Source of the DNA: Ornithobacterium rhinotracheale
Lineage (GTDB): Bacteria; Bacteroidota; Bacteroidia; Flavobacteriales; Weeksellaceae
Reading direction: 5' to 3'
DNA length: 64,000 nt
Assembly (NCBI RefSeq): GCF_022832975.1
Contig: NZ_CP094846.1
Coordinates: 1,027,501-1,091,500 of the forward strand
Shown here piece after piece: positions 7,990 to 15,612 of the stretch; the stretch's first letter is position 1; every line of letters starts with the position of its first letter. The notes beneath the pieces were generated by a model. It was not told the origin of the DNA. It ran no database searches and was given only the letters and a program-made list of their open reading frames with translations. The translations under genes and the position numbers were made by a program.

Positions 7990-10374
7990 ATGAGAACAAT
8001 AATTTATCCTGTGCTTTTTTTGGTAGGCAGTGTTTCTTTAACCCAAAATCAACAAGTAAGTGGTCGTGTAGTGGATAGTCTGCAAGTGCCCATTGCTTAT
8101 GCCGAAGTGATTTTGAGAGATTTAGATACGGAAAAAGAAAATCAGATTTTAACCGATTCCGATGGTAGATTTGAGTTGCAAGCAGATTGTAATCGTTGTG
8201 TGCTTTTGGTGGAATCTTTTGGTTTTAAGCCTTATCAATCGTCTGAGTTTTCAATCTTGGAAAAACAAGATTTTGCGACAATTAAACTAAATTCAACTTC
8301 GTTTGCACTCAAAGAAGTGATCGCGACGGGGAGAGAAAAACCTATAACAGTAACGCTGAAGCCAGGTAAAGTAATTTACAATGTGGAAAATACTGCTGAT
8401 GCTTATGGAAGTACGGCGCTAGATGTGTTGAAGAAAACACCCAAGCTCACGGTTGATGGTGGGAATGCCATTAGAATAAACGGGAAAAGTAAAGTTTTGT
8501 TTTTAATTAATGGAAAAAATACTTATTTGCAGTCAGAGCAATTGGTGAATTTTCTAAAGGCTACAACTTCGGGCAATATTAAAAATATTGAAGTGATGAC
8601 CAATCCGCCCGTGGAGTACGAAGCGGAAGGCTCGGCGGGCGTAGTAAATATTGTTTTGAAAAAAGCCGCAGGGCTTAGAAATAGTGTTTTTGTGAATGCG
8701 GGACTCTCAAGTGGTGTATTTACGCGTGAAAATTTAGATTTATCGTTTAATTATCATTATCAAAAATTCAATTTTTATGGTAATTTCAGCCGACTTTGGG
8801 GTAAGGTGAATTATTTATATGGAAATCATAGGTTAGCCAATGGGCAAGAGATTTTTAGTGATTCGTACGATGTAGATAAGAAAACGCCGCGTGTGTACAA
8901 TTTTGGTGTGGATTATAAAATTGATGATAATCAGACGCTTAATCTGCAAATTGGTAGAAATCGATTGTATGGAGATGGTTTTGTGAAAACTGAAAATAAT
9001 GTAAGAATGCGGAATTCTTCACAATATGTGAAATCTCTGAGCGATTATTTCTTTCAAGATTGGGATCGTGGGAATATTTCGTTGAATTATGATTTGAAAA
9101 GTGCGAAAAGTGAAACTAATTTAAGTGTAGATTATGCCAAATTTATGGGCGATACACAAATTCGCTTAAAAAACGATTTTTTTGACCAAAATAAAGTGGC
9201 TCAACGAGAAGAAACCACGGAAACTTATGCCAATCGAGATATTGATGCTTATGCTTTTTCAGCAAGTCAGCAAAGAGGTTTAGGTAAAATTCAATTGAAA
9301 TATGGTTTTAAAACTTCGTTTGCCAATTCATCCAACGACTTTAAACGCTATGATTTAATCCAAGCAAAACCTGTTTTAAACATCAATGAATCCAATGTTT
9401 TTGATTTTAAAGAAAATATAACCGCTGTTTTTGCCCATTCAGCCATTGAAATTAATTCTGCGATGCGTTTAGGAGCGGGGCTGAGGGTAGAACGCACTAG
9501 CAATGAATCTCATATCCAAGTAGCCAAAGGAAGCTCGCAGAAACCAGAGGCAATTAATTCCACTTATGTAGATTATTTTCCATCATTACAATTTAGTTAT
9601 AAACCCCATGATTTGGAATATTCACTTTCATTTTCCAAACGAATCGATCGTCCGCAATATTCAGATTTAAACACGCTCGATCAGCCGATAGATGCATTTT
9701 CTTCTTGGCGAGGAAATCCCTATCTAAAGCCACAAAAAACAGACAAAGTAGCTGTGGGCATTTTGCATAAGCAAAAACAACTTGAGTTATTTTACTCAAA
9801 AACTCATGATTACAAGGTGAATATGCAAATTATAGAAAATGGAATTATGCTCGAAATTCCTAAAAATATGGGAACTCAAGAACATTTAGGCGTTGATGTT
9901 TCCTATGCTTGGGATATTTTAAAATGGCATTTTAATTTTTCTGGGCAGGCATTTTACTTTAAAAATAATGTAAAATTAAGAGAGGATTTGCCACTTAAAA
10001 ATGACAGCTGGGCAACCAATTTATCATTAAATGTAAATGCTAGTATTTTTTGGAAAATGAATTTAGATATTTTCACGCAATATAATAGTAAGCAATTGAG
10101 TGGTGCTACCGTAACTAGTCGCCCAATGAATAGCACCGATTTTAGTCTCTCAAGAGCATTTCTCAATAATAAAGCTAAGGTGAAACTTTCGGTTGTCGAT
10201 GTGTTTAATAGCTCGCATTGGAATAGTGTGAATGAATACCCAGGTTTCTATTCCGATAATTATGGCAGGGGAGAACGCCAGCAAATTAAGCTAAATATAA
10301 GTTCTAAAATTGGCTGGGGCGAAAATCATGACTTACGAGAATCTAATTTGCAGCCTGAGCTAGACAGAATCTAA
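7990..10374 (+). CDS. TonB-dependent-receptor-like outer membrane beta-barrel protein
   Basis: A predicted outer-membrane transporter of 794 residues. A short signal peptide (MRTIIYPVLFLVGSVSLT) precedes a carboxypeptidase-regulatory-like beta-sandwich (about 22-100, GRVVDSLQVPIAYAEVILRD). A plug-like region follows (ALDVLKKTPKLTVDG, VLFLINGKNTYL, EGSAGVVNIVLKK), then a long C-terminal barrel of the 'outer membrane beta-barrel family' type. I chose the ATG at 7990 because it opens directly into the signal peptide; a TTG two codons earlier is less likely. The substrate is unknown. The poly(T) tract upstream suggests on/off or graded expression. No SusD-like partner is present. Confidence 0.85.
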   Translation: MRTIIYPVLFLVGSVSLTQNQQVSGRVVDSLQVPIAYAEVILRDLDTEKENQILTDSDGRFELQADCNRCVLLVESFGFKPYQSSEFSILEKQDFATIKLNSTSFALKEVIATGREKPITVTLKPGKVIYNVENTADAYGSTALDVLKKTPKLTVDGGNAIRINGKSKVLFLINGKNTYLQSEQLVNFLKATTSGNIKNIEVMTNPPVEYEAEGSAGVVNIVLKKAAGLRNSVFVNAGLSSGVFTRENLDLSFNYHYQKFNFYGNFSRLWGKVNYLYGNHRLANGQEIFSDSYDVDKKTPRVYNFGVDYKIDDNQTLNLQIGRNRLYGDGFVKTENNVRMRNSSQYVKSLSDYFFQDWDRGNISLNYDLKSAKSETNLSVDYAKFMGDTQIRLKNDFFDQNKVAQREETTETYANRDIDAYAFSASQQRGLGKIQLKYGFKTSFANSSNDFKRYDLIQAKPVLNINESNVFDFKENITAVFAHSAIEINSAMRLGAGLRVERTSNESHIQVAKGSSQKPEAINSTYVDYFPSLQFSYKPHDLEYSLSFSKRIDRPQYSDLNTLDQPIDAFSSWRGNPYLKPQKTDKVAVGILHKQKQLELFYSKTHDYKVNMQIIENGIMLEIPKNMGTQEHLGVDVSYAWDILKWHFNFSGQAFYFKNNVKLREDLPLKNDSWATNLSLNVNASIFWKMNLDIFTQYNSKQLSGATVTSRPMNSTDFSLSRAFLNNKAKVKLSVVDVFNSSHWNSVNEYPGFYSDNYGRGERQQIKLNISSKIGWGENHDLRESNLQPELDRI

Positions 10375-10418
10375 AAAAAATACCTATGCAAAAATAGAAG
10401 AGGTCTTTAAATTAGTAG

Positions 10419-10426
10419 TACCTTTG
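10419..10426 (+). promoter_or_regulatory. -7 element of the C66-like protease promoter
   Basis: TACCTTTG, an exact TAnnTTTG match 47 bp before the ATG at 10474. No TTG is seen at the usual distance, so the gene may need an activator or be read partly from the receptor gene. Confidence 0.45.
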
Positions 10427-10430
10427 TCAT

Positions 10431-10455
10431 GCTATAAAGAAAATTATTTTATAGC
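10431..10455 (+). promoter_or_regulatory. 5'-leader stem-loop before the C66-like protease
   Basis: GCTATAAA (10431-10438) pairs perfectly with TTTATAGC (10448-10455) across a 9-nt loop. It lies just after the -7 element, so it would form at the very 5' end of the mRNA. A stabilising or regulatory role is inference. Confidence 0.4.
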
Positions 10456-10473
10456 AATTTAAATATTTTAGCA

Positions 10474-12147
10474 ATGAAAAAACTATTTTTAATCGTTGTA
10501 ATACTAAGTATTCTAACTGCTTGCAGTGATGAGGGAGAGAAGGCTCCTCAGAAAATAAAAAATAATGAAACTACTAAGGTAGAAAAGCCAGGTAAAGAAG
10601 GTGATAATCCTAAAGATAAACCAAAAGATCCCCCGAATCAACCAGTAGCACAAGGTGCATGGGATTTGCAGCCTTCTAACTTTGAATTAAATGGCGGTCG
10701 TAGAATGAGCCTTTTTGTTTCTGATGAGGCGTCTTCTGAGGTAGAAAAACATCAAATTGAATACAATGATGCGTGGAAAGCTGATTTTAAATCTGTAGGC
10801 AATCTTGTGGCACTTTATCCCGCAATTCAGCCCTATGATATAAATCAAAATGAATATATTTTAAAGGCGCAAGAGGAGCAAAGCACGAGAGAGTTTCTGT
10901 CTTATGCCGATTTAAGAGTCGCTAAAACTAAGTTGTCAAATAGTAAAAAAATCACATTAGATTTTAAACATTTATTGTGTAAAGTAAATTTAATTTTAAA
11001 AAGCGAAACACTTTCTAGTGAACAGTTGAATCATCTAAAAGTTTCGATTAATTCCTTGGTCAGTGCAAAGATAAATTTGAAATCAGGGGAAATAGGAGCA
11101 TACCCTAGATATGAATTTAGGGAAATTAGTGCTTGTCCTATGGGAAACGCTACTTATTCCGCTTGGCTCATTCCGCAATCTAAGTCGAATTTCAGACCAG
11201 GAACACAAAATTCATTCGTAATAATTAATGTAAATGGAGTGGAATATAGATTTTCTTCGAGCATTATACCTGATGATAAAGATTTTGTGAGTGGGGGAGA
11301 AATAAATATTACATTACAATTGAAAACAAATGAATATTCAAATTATGCCAATACGACAAAATGGGTGTATGGTGTTTCTACACCGCCTGAAAGTGCTTGG
11401 GTGATGTCAGAATATTATCCACAATTTGAAAATGTACCATGGCAAAATGGATACAATTGGTTTGATTGCAAAAAAACATACAGCTTGGTGAGTTCAGATA
11501 TTAATATGTGTTGGGCAGCATCGGCATCATCACTTATCCATTGGTGGATGAAACAAAATAGTCAATATCTAAAACAAATTAATTACCAAGGGCCTCAAAA
11601 ATTCATAGATCCATTACATTCCGAAGTTTTTGATTTCTACAAGAAAAATTATCATGATACCGGAGGTTTTACAGATGCGGCAATACGCCAATTCATGGTT
11701 GGAATAACCAATGAAAAAGGAAAAGTAGAGGGAGGCTTCTTTCGAGAGATTCTGAAGGGGAGTACCTTTGTAGAAACTGTAAATGTCTTGGGCGGAGCAG
11801 ATAATAGAAAGACATTTAATCAAAAAATAATTGAGGCTATGAGCCAGAAGAAAGGCATAGAATTTCAAACATTAGATCATTCTATGTGTTTATGGGGTGC
11901 AGAATTTAATTCACAAGGAATAATTTCAGCCATATACTACACCGATAATAATGATGGAGCCTTGCGATTCAAAAGAATCCCAGGTCTGAAGAAGATAAAA
12001 ATTAAATACGAAAATAATCAAATAACCGCTGAGCCTGGAAATAACGTGGAAATTAATGGAACATTGAAGGCTTTGATAAATCGCTTAACATTTTTAGATA
12101 AAGCCGATGCGCAGTGGGAAAAGTATTTAAGTGGCAAAAGAAGTTAG
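10474..12147 (+). CDS. Surface lipoprotein: fimbrillin-like region fused to an IdeS/Mac-1-like (family C66) cysteine protease
   Basis: A 557-residue lipoprotein. The signal peptide ends in the lipobox LTAC with lipid-bearing C17. The acidic residues that follow (SDEGE) resemble the export signal that sends Bacteroidota lipoproteins to the cell surface. A Lys/Pro linker (about 24-58) leads to a fimbrillin-like region (about 60-290; DFKHLLCKVNLILKS). The last ~250 residues match streptococcal IdeS as I remember it: WVYGVSTPP, WFDCKKTY, CWAASASSLIHWW with candidate nucleophile C346, DHSMCLWGAEF with H469, and YYTDNND with D491. The 22-residue His-Asp spacing equals that of IdeS H262/D284, and K334 matches oxyanion-hole K84. 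N493 stands where IdeS has D286. IdeS cleaves IgG; the substrate here is unknown. Confidence 0.85.
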   Translation: MKKLFLIVVILSILTACSDEGEKAPQKIKNNETTKVEKPGKEGDNPKDKPKDPPNQPVAQGAWDLQPSNFELNGGRRMSLFVSDEASSEVEKHQIEYNDAWKADFKSVGNLVALYPAIQPYDINQNEYILKAQEEQSTREFLSYADLRVAKTKLSNSKKITLDFKHLLCKVNLILKSETLSSEQLNHLKVSINSLVSAKINLKSGEIGAYPRYEFREISACPMGNATYSAWLIPQSKSNFRPGTQNSFVIINVNGVEYRFSSSIIPDDKDFVSGGEINITLQLKTNEYSNYANTTKWVYGVSTPPESAWVMSEYYPQFENVPWQNGYNWFDCKKTYSLVSSDINMCWAASASSLIHWWMKQNSQYLKQINYQGPQKFIDPLHSEVFDFYKKNYHDTGGFTDAAIRQFMVGITNEKGKVEGGFFREILKGSTFVETVNVLGGADNRKTFNQKIIEAMSQKKGIEFQTLDHSMCLWGAEFNSQGIISAIYYTDNNDGALRFKRIPGLKKIKIKYENNQITAEPGNNVEINGTLKALINRLTFLDKADAQWEKYLSGKRS

Positions 12148-12166
12148 AAAATAATCCATTAAATAT

Positions 12167-12197
12167 TTGGTAGAATGAAAATTAATTCTTTACTTTG
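12167..12197 (+). promoter_or_regulatory. Promoter of rpmB-rpmG-bL38
   Basis: TTG at 12167-12169 and TTACTTTG at 12190-12197 are separated by 20 bp. One position of the -7 box deviates from TAnnTTTG. Confidence 0.5.
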
Positions 12198-12223
12198 CAC
12201 TCCGTTTTAAAAACGAATATAGC

Positions 12224-12460
12224 ATGTCACGAGTTTGTCAAATTACAGGAAAAAAAGCACAAGTGGGAAATAATGTGTCTCACGCAAATAATAAAACCAA
12301 AAGAAGGTTCAATGTTAATTTAATGAAGAAGCGTTTTTATGTGCCATCGGAAGATAGATGGGTGCAGCTAAATGTTTCTGCTAATGGGTTGAAAACTATC
12401 AACAAGATTGGTATTGAAGCCGCTTTGGAACGTGCGAGAAAAGAAGGTTTAATCAAATAA
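12224..12460 (+). CDS. rpmB: 50S ribosomal protein L28 (bL28)
   Basis: A 78-residue component of the large ribosomal subunit. The N-terminus [24 protein letters not shown] and the following basic stretch are typical of L28. It is the first gene of a tight three-gene ribosomal operon, 12 bp before rpmG. The CXXC zinc-binding pairs of some L28 proteins are absent (only C5 is present), so this is a zinc-independent form. Confidence 0.96.
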   Translation: MSRVCQITGKKAQVGNNVSHANNKTKRRFNVNLMKKRFYVPSEDRWVQLNVSANGLKTINKIGIEAALERARKEGLIK

Positions 12461-12472
12461 AATTAAAGTATC

Positions 12473-12655
12473 ATGGCTAAGAAAGGTAATAGAGTTCAAG
12501 TGATATTGGAATGTACTGAGCATAAAGAAAGCGGAATGCCAGGTACTTCTCGCTACATCACAACCAAAAACAAAAAAAATACTCCGGATAGATTAGAGCT
12601 TAAAAAATTTAATCCTATCTTGAAGAAATATACTATTCACAAAGAAATTAAATAA
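12473..12655 (+). CDS. rpmG: 50S ribosomal protein L33 (bL33)
   Basis: A 60-residue large-subunit protein beginning [18 protein letters not shown] and ending [11 protein letters not shown]. Zinc-ribbon cysteine pairs are missing (only one Cys), so it is the zinc-free type. It lies 12 bp after rpmB and 2 bp before the next small gene, so the three are surely co-transcribed. Confidence 0.96.
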   Translation: MAKKGNRVQVILECTEHKESGMPGTSRYITTKNKKNTPDRLELKKFNPILKKYTIHKEIK

Positions 12656-12657
12656 AA

Positions 12658-12810
12658 ATGGCTAAGAAGACAGTTGCAACACTACAAACAGGTTCAAAAA
12701 AACTTACCAAAGTTATTAAAATGGTAAAGTCTCCTAAATCAGGAGCGTATGTTTTTGAAGAAAAAGTTGTTCACGCTGATGATGTGAATGATTTCTTTAA
12801 CAAAAAATAA
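12658..12810 (+). CDS. DUF4295 small basic protein, probable ribosomal protein bL38
   Basis: A 50-residue basic protein (MAKKTVATLQTGSKKLTKVI at the N-terminus, NDFFNKK at the end) whose ATG lies two bases after the rpmG stop. It matches the DUF4295 family found after rpmB-rpmG throughout Bacteroidota. As I recall, a cryo-EM study of the Flavobacterium johnsoniae ribosome identified such a protein as a phylum-specific large-subunit component named bL38. Size, charge and operon position all agree. The DUF4295/bL38 equivalence is from memory. Confidence 0.85.
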   Translation: MAKKTVATLQTGSKKLTKVIKMVKSPKSGAYVFEEKVVHADDVNDFFNKK

Positions 12811-12835
12811 TTTTTTGATTTTTGATAAAATTTAT

Positions 12836-12868
12836 AAAAGTCGTTACCAAAAGTGACGGCTTTTCTTA
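12836..12868 (+). terminator. Terminator after the rpmB operon
   Basis: A 12-bp stem with G-T pairs (12836-12847 with 12853-12864) followed by T-rich DNA, 25 bp past the bL38 stop. Confidence 0.75.
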
Positions 12869-12909
12869 TTTTTTTACTATCTTTCCCCTTCTAAAAAAGA
12901 AAATAAATT

Positions 12910-13878
12910 ATGAGTTGGTTTAAAAAAGTTTTTGGTTCTGATAAAAAAGAAACTTTGGATAAAGGTTTGGAAAAAACTAATCGCTCTTTTTTTGATAAAA
13001 TGAGCCGCGCTGTAATCGGAAAGTCCACAGTAGATGAAGAGGTGCTCGATGAGCTGGAAGAGGTGCTTATTACCTCAGATGTTGGGGTGCAGACTACGAT
13101 TAAAATTATTGAGAGGATAGAGGCGCGTGTGGCGAGAGATAAATATGTGAATTCTGCGGAGCTAGATAGAATTTTGCGAGAGGAGATTATGGCACTCTTG
13201 GCCGAAAATGAAACCGAAGATTTTGAATCTTTATCAATACCAGAACTTCCGAATGGTGATCCTTATGTGATTATGGTTGTGGGAGTGAATGGCGTGGGGA
13301 AAACTACCACCATCGGAAAACTAGCTAAACAATTTAAAAATCAAGGAAAAAAAGTGGTGCTCGGTGCGGGCGATACTTTTAGAGCTGCGGCGGTGGATCA
13401 ATTACAGATTTGGGCAGATCGCGTAGGTGTGCCCATTGTGAAACAAGCTATGGGCTCTGATCCCGCATCTGTTGCTTATGATACAGTGCAATCGGCTAAG
13501 GCGCAAGGTGCAGATGTTGTGTTGCTTGACACGGCAGGGCGTTTGCACAATAAAATCAACTTGATGAATGAGCTTTCAAAAATCAAGCGTGTAATGCAAA
13601 AGGTAATTCCAGATGCTCCGCACGATGTAATGCTGGTGCTAGATGGTTCTACGGGGCAAAATGCCTTTGAACAAGCCAAGCAGTTTACCCAAGCTACCGA
13701 AGTTACCTCGCTTGCAATCACTAAATTAGATGGAACGGCTAAAGGTGGTGTCGTGATTGGGATTTCAGACCAATTCAGCATTCCAGTGAAGTTTATTGGA
13801 GTAGGAGAAGGGGTAGATGATTTGCAAGTTTTCAATAAAGCAGAATTCGTTGATAGTTTCTTTAAAAAAACAAATTAA
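12910..13878 (+). CDS. ftsY: Signal recognition particle receptor FtsY
   Basis: The SRP receptor GTPase that docks ribosome-SRP complexes at the inner membrane. The 322 residues comprise a short N-terminal region plus the NG domain; the long acidic A domain of E. coli FtsY is absent, as in many bacteria. GTPase motifs are clear: GVNGVGKTTTIGK (G1), DTFRAAAVDQL, LLDTAGRLHNK (G3), and TKLDGTAKGG (G4 and following). It is followed 13 bp later by guaA and is probably co-transcribed with it. Confidence 0.96.
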   Translation: MSWFKKVFGSDKKETLDKGLEKTNRSFFDKMSRAVIGKSTVDEEVLDELEEVLITSDVGVQTTIKIIERIEARVARDKYVNSAELDRILREEIMALLAENETEDFESLSIPELPNGDPYVIMVVGVNGVGKTTTIGKLAKQFKNQGKKVVLGAGDTFRAAAVDQLQIWADRVGVPIVKQAMGSDPASVAYDTVQSAKAQGADVVLLDTAGRLHNKINLMNELSKIKRVMQKVIPDAPHDVMLVLDGSTGQNAFEQAKQFTQATEVTSLAITKLDGTAKGGVVIGISDQFSIPVKFIGVGEGVDDLQVFNKAEFVDSFFKKTN

Positions 13879-13891
13879 TACCATTTAAATA

Positions 13892-15424
13892 ATGAAAAAT
13901 AGTATCCTCATTTTAGATTTTGGATCTCAGTATAATCAATTGATAGCTAGGAGGGTACGGGATTTTGGCGTATATGCCGAGGTGATTCCCTGTACTTCGA
14001 GCTTGGAGGAAATCAAGGCACACGAGCCTAAGGGAATAATTCTCTCTGGCGGACCGTCTTCGGTTTTTGCAGAAGATGGCTACCGAGTAGACAAAGAAAT
14101 TTACGAGCTGGGCGTTCCTGTGCTTGGAATTTGCTACGGAATGCAGCTTACGGCACATTTATTAGGTGGCGAAGTAAAAAAAGGGCAAAAAGGTGAATAT
14201 GGAAAAGCTGATTTCACAATCACAAACTCTTGTTCGCTTTTTGAAGATATTCCTGAACAATCAACCGTTTGGATGAGCCACTTTGATGAGGTGATGAAAA
14301 CGCCAGAAGGATTTAAAGTAGCCGGTAAATCAGAAGCTGAGATTGCCGCTTTCTTTAACGAAGAAAAGCAAATTTATACCGTTCAGTTTCACCCAGAAGT
14401 TTCGCATAGCGAATTTGGCGAAAAAATGTTGAATAATTTCGTTTTTAAAGTTTGTAAATGCGAGAAAAACTGGGCTTTAGACGATTTTATCGAAGCAGAA
14501 GTTCAGCGAATTAAAGAAAAAGTTGGCGATAAAAAAGTGATTTTAGGTCTTTCTGGAGGAGTTGATTCATCGGTAGCTGCTGTGTTAATTCATAAAGCAA
14601 TTGGCGATCAGCTAACTTGTATTTTTGTAGATACAGGTTTGCTCCGATTGAACGAAGGAAAAACCGTAATGGAAACCTACGGAAACACTTTTGACATTAA
14701 TATCATCAAAGTCGATGCGAAAGAAAGATTTTTATCAAAACTAGAAGGAATTTCTGATCCTGAGCAGAAAAGAAAAATCATCGGTCACGAATTCGTTGAA
14801 GTATTTGACGAAGAAGCCGCAAAAATCGAAAATGCAGCATTTTTGGCACAAGGAACCATCTACCCAGATGTGATTGAATCTCAGTCAGTAAAGGGGCCTT
14901 CAGCCACCATTAAATCTCACCACAATGTGGGAGGCTTGCCAGAGGATATGAAACTACAATTGTTGGAGCCATTGCGCGAATTGTTCAAAGATGAAGTGCG
15001 TCGAGTGGGAGTAGCGTTAGGTATTCCGAGAGAATTGGTCTATCGTCACCCGTTCCCAGGTCCAGGTTTAGGAATCCGTGTTTTGGGTGAAGTTTCGGTC
15101 GAAAAAGTTGAAATTTTGCAAAAAGCCGATGCAATTTTTATTGAAGAATTAAGAAAAGCTAATTTGTATGATGCCGTGAGCCAGGCTTTTGTGGTTTTAT
15201 TACCAGTGAAGTCGGTGGGCGTGATGGGCGATGAGCGTACTTACGAATACACAGCAGTCGTTCGTTCGGCAGACACCATAGATTTCATGACGGCCACTTG
15301 GTCGCGCTTGCCATATGAATTGCTCGAGAAAGTATCCAGCCGAATCATTAACGAAGTAAAAGGAATCAACCGAGTTGCCTACGATATTTCATCAAAACCA
15401 CCAGCAACCATAGAGTGGGAATAA
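13892..15424 (+). CDS. guaA: GMP synthase (glutamine-hydrolysing)
   Basis: Converts XMP to GMP using ATP and glutamine-derived ammonia in purine synthesis. The 510-residue protein has an N-terminal class I amidotransferase (nucleophile in LGICYGMQL, His/Glu in [10 protein letters not shown]) and an ATP-pyrophosphatase domain with GLSGGVDSS. The C-terminal dimerisation domain ends in KPPATIEWE. Length and order of domains are standard. The gene sits 13 bp after ftsY and ends at a strong palindromic terminator. Confidence 0.97.
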   Translation: MKNSILILDFGSQYNQLIARRVRDFGVYAEVIPCTSSLEEIKAHEPKGIILSGGPSSVFAEDGYRVDKEIYELGVPVLGICYGMQLTAHLLGGEVKKGQKGEYGKADFTITNSCSLFEDIPEQSTVWMSHFDEVMKTPEGFKVAGKSEAEIAAFFNEEKQIYTVQFHPEVSHSEFGEKMLNNFVFKVCKCEKNWALDDFIEAEVQRIKEKVGDKKVILGLSGGVDSSVAAVLIHKAIGDQLTCIFVDTGLLRLNEGKTVMETYGNTFDINIIKVDAKERFLSKLEGISDPEQKRKIIGHEFVEVFDEEAAKIENAAFLAQGTIYPDVIESQSVKGPSATIKSHHNVGGLPEDMKLQLLEPLRELFKDEVRRVGVALGIPRELVYRHPFPGPGLGIRVLGEVSVEKVEILQKADAIFIEELRKANLYDAVSQAFVVLLPVKSVGVMGDERTYEYTAVVRSADTIDFMTATWSRLPYELLEKVSSRIINEVKGINRVAYDISSKPPATIEWE

Positions 15425-15430
15425 AATTTA

Positions 15431-15466
15431 AAAATCGCAGAAATTCGAATTTCTGCGATTTTTTTA
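15431..15466 (+). terminator. Terminator after guaA
   Basis: A 32-bp perfect palindrome (15431-15462; 14-bp stem, tcga loop) runs into T residues, six bases after the guaA stop. Confidence 0.9.
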
Positions 15467-15542
15467 TGCAGGAATATTTAATTATATTTCTGCCATTATG
15501 GCACATTTAGTGCTAATAGTTTTAGAAATTAATTTAAAAATC

Positions 15543-15590
15543 AGCCAATACAATCATACAAATTGGCTCGGCATAATTAATGATTAATTA
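15543..15590. repeat. Two inverted repeats upstream of clpC
   Basis: AGCCAAT (15543-15549) pairs with ATTGGCT (15562-15568). Just after it, TAATTAAT (15574-15581) and ATTAATTA (15583-15590) form a dyad with a 1-bp centre. Both lie within 70 bp of the clpC ATG, where an operator would be expected. No known CtsR or HrcA site is recognisable, so function is uncertain. Confidence 0.35.
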
Positions 15591-15612
15591 AAAAACACAC
15601 AGATATTTAATT

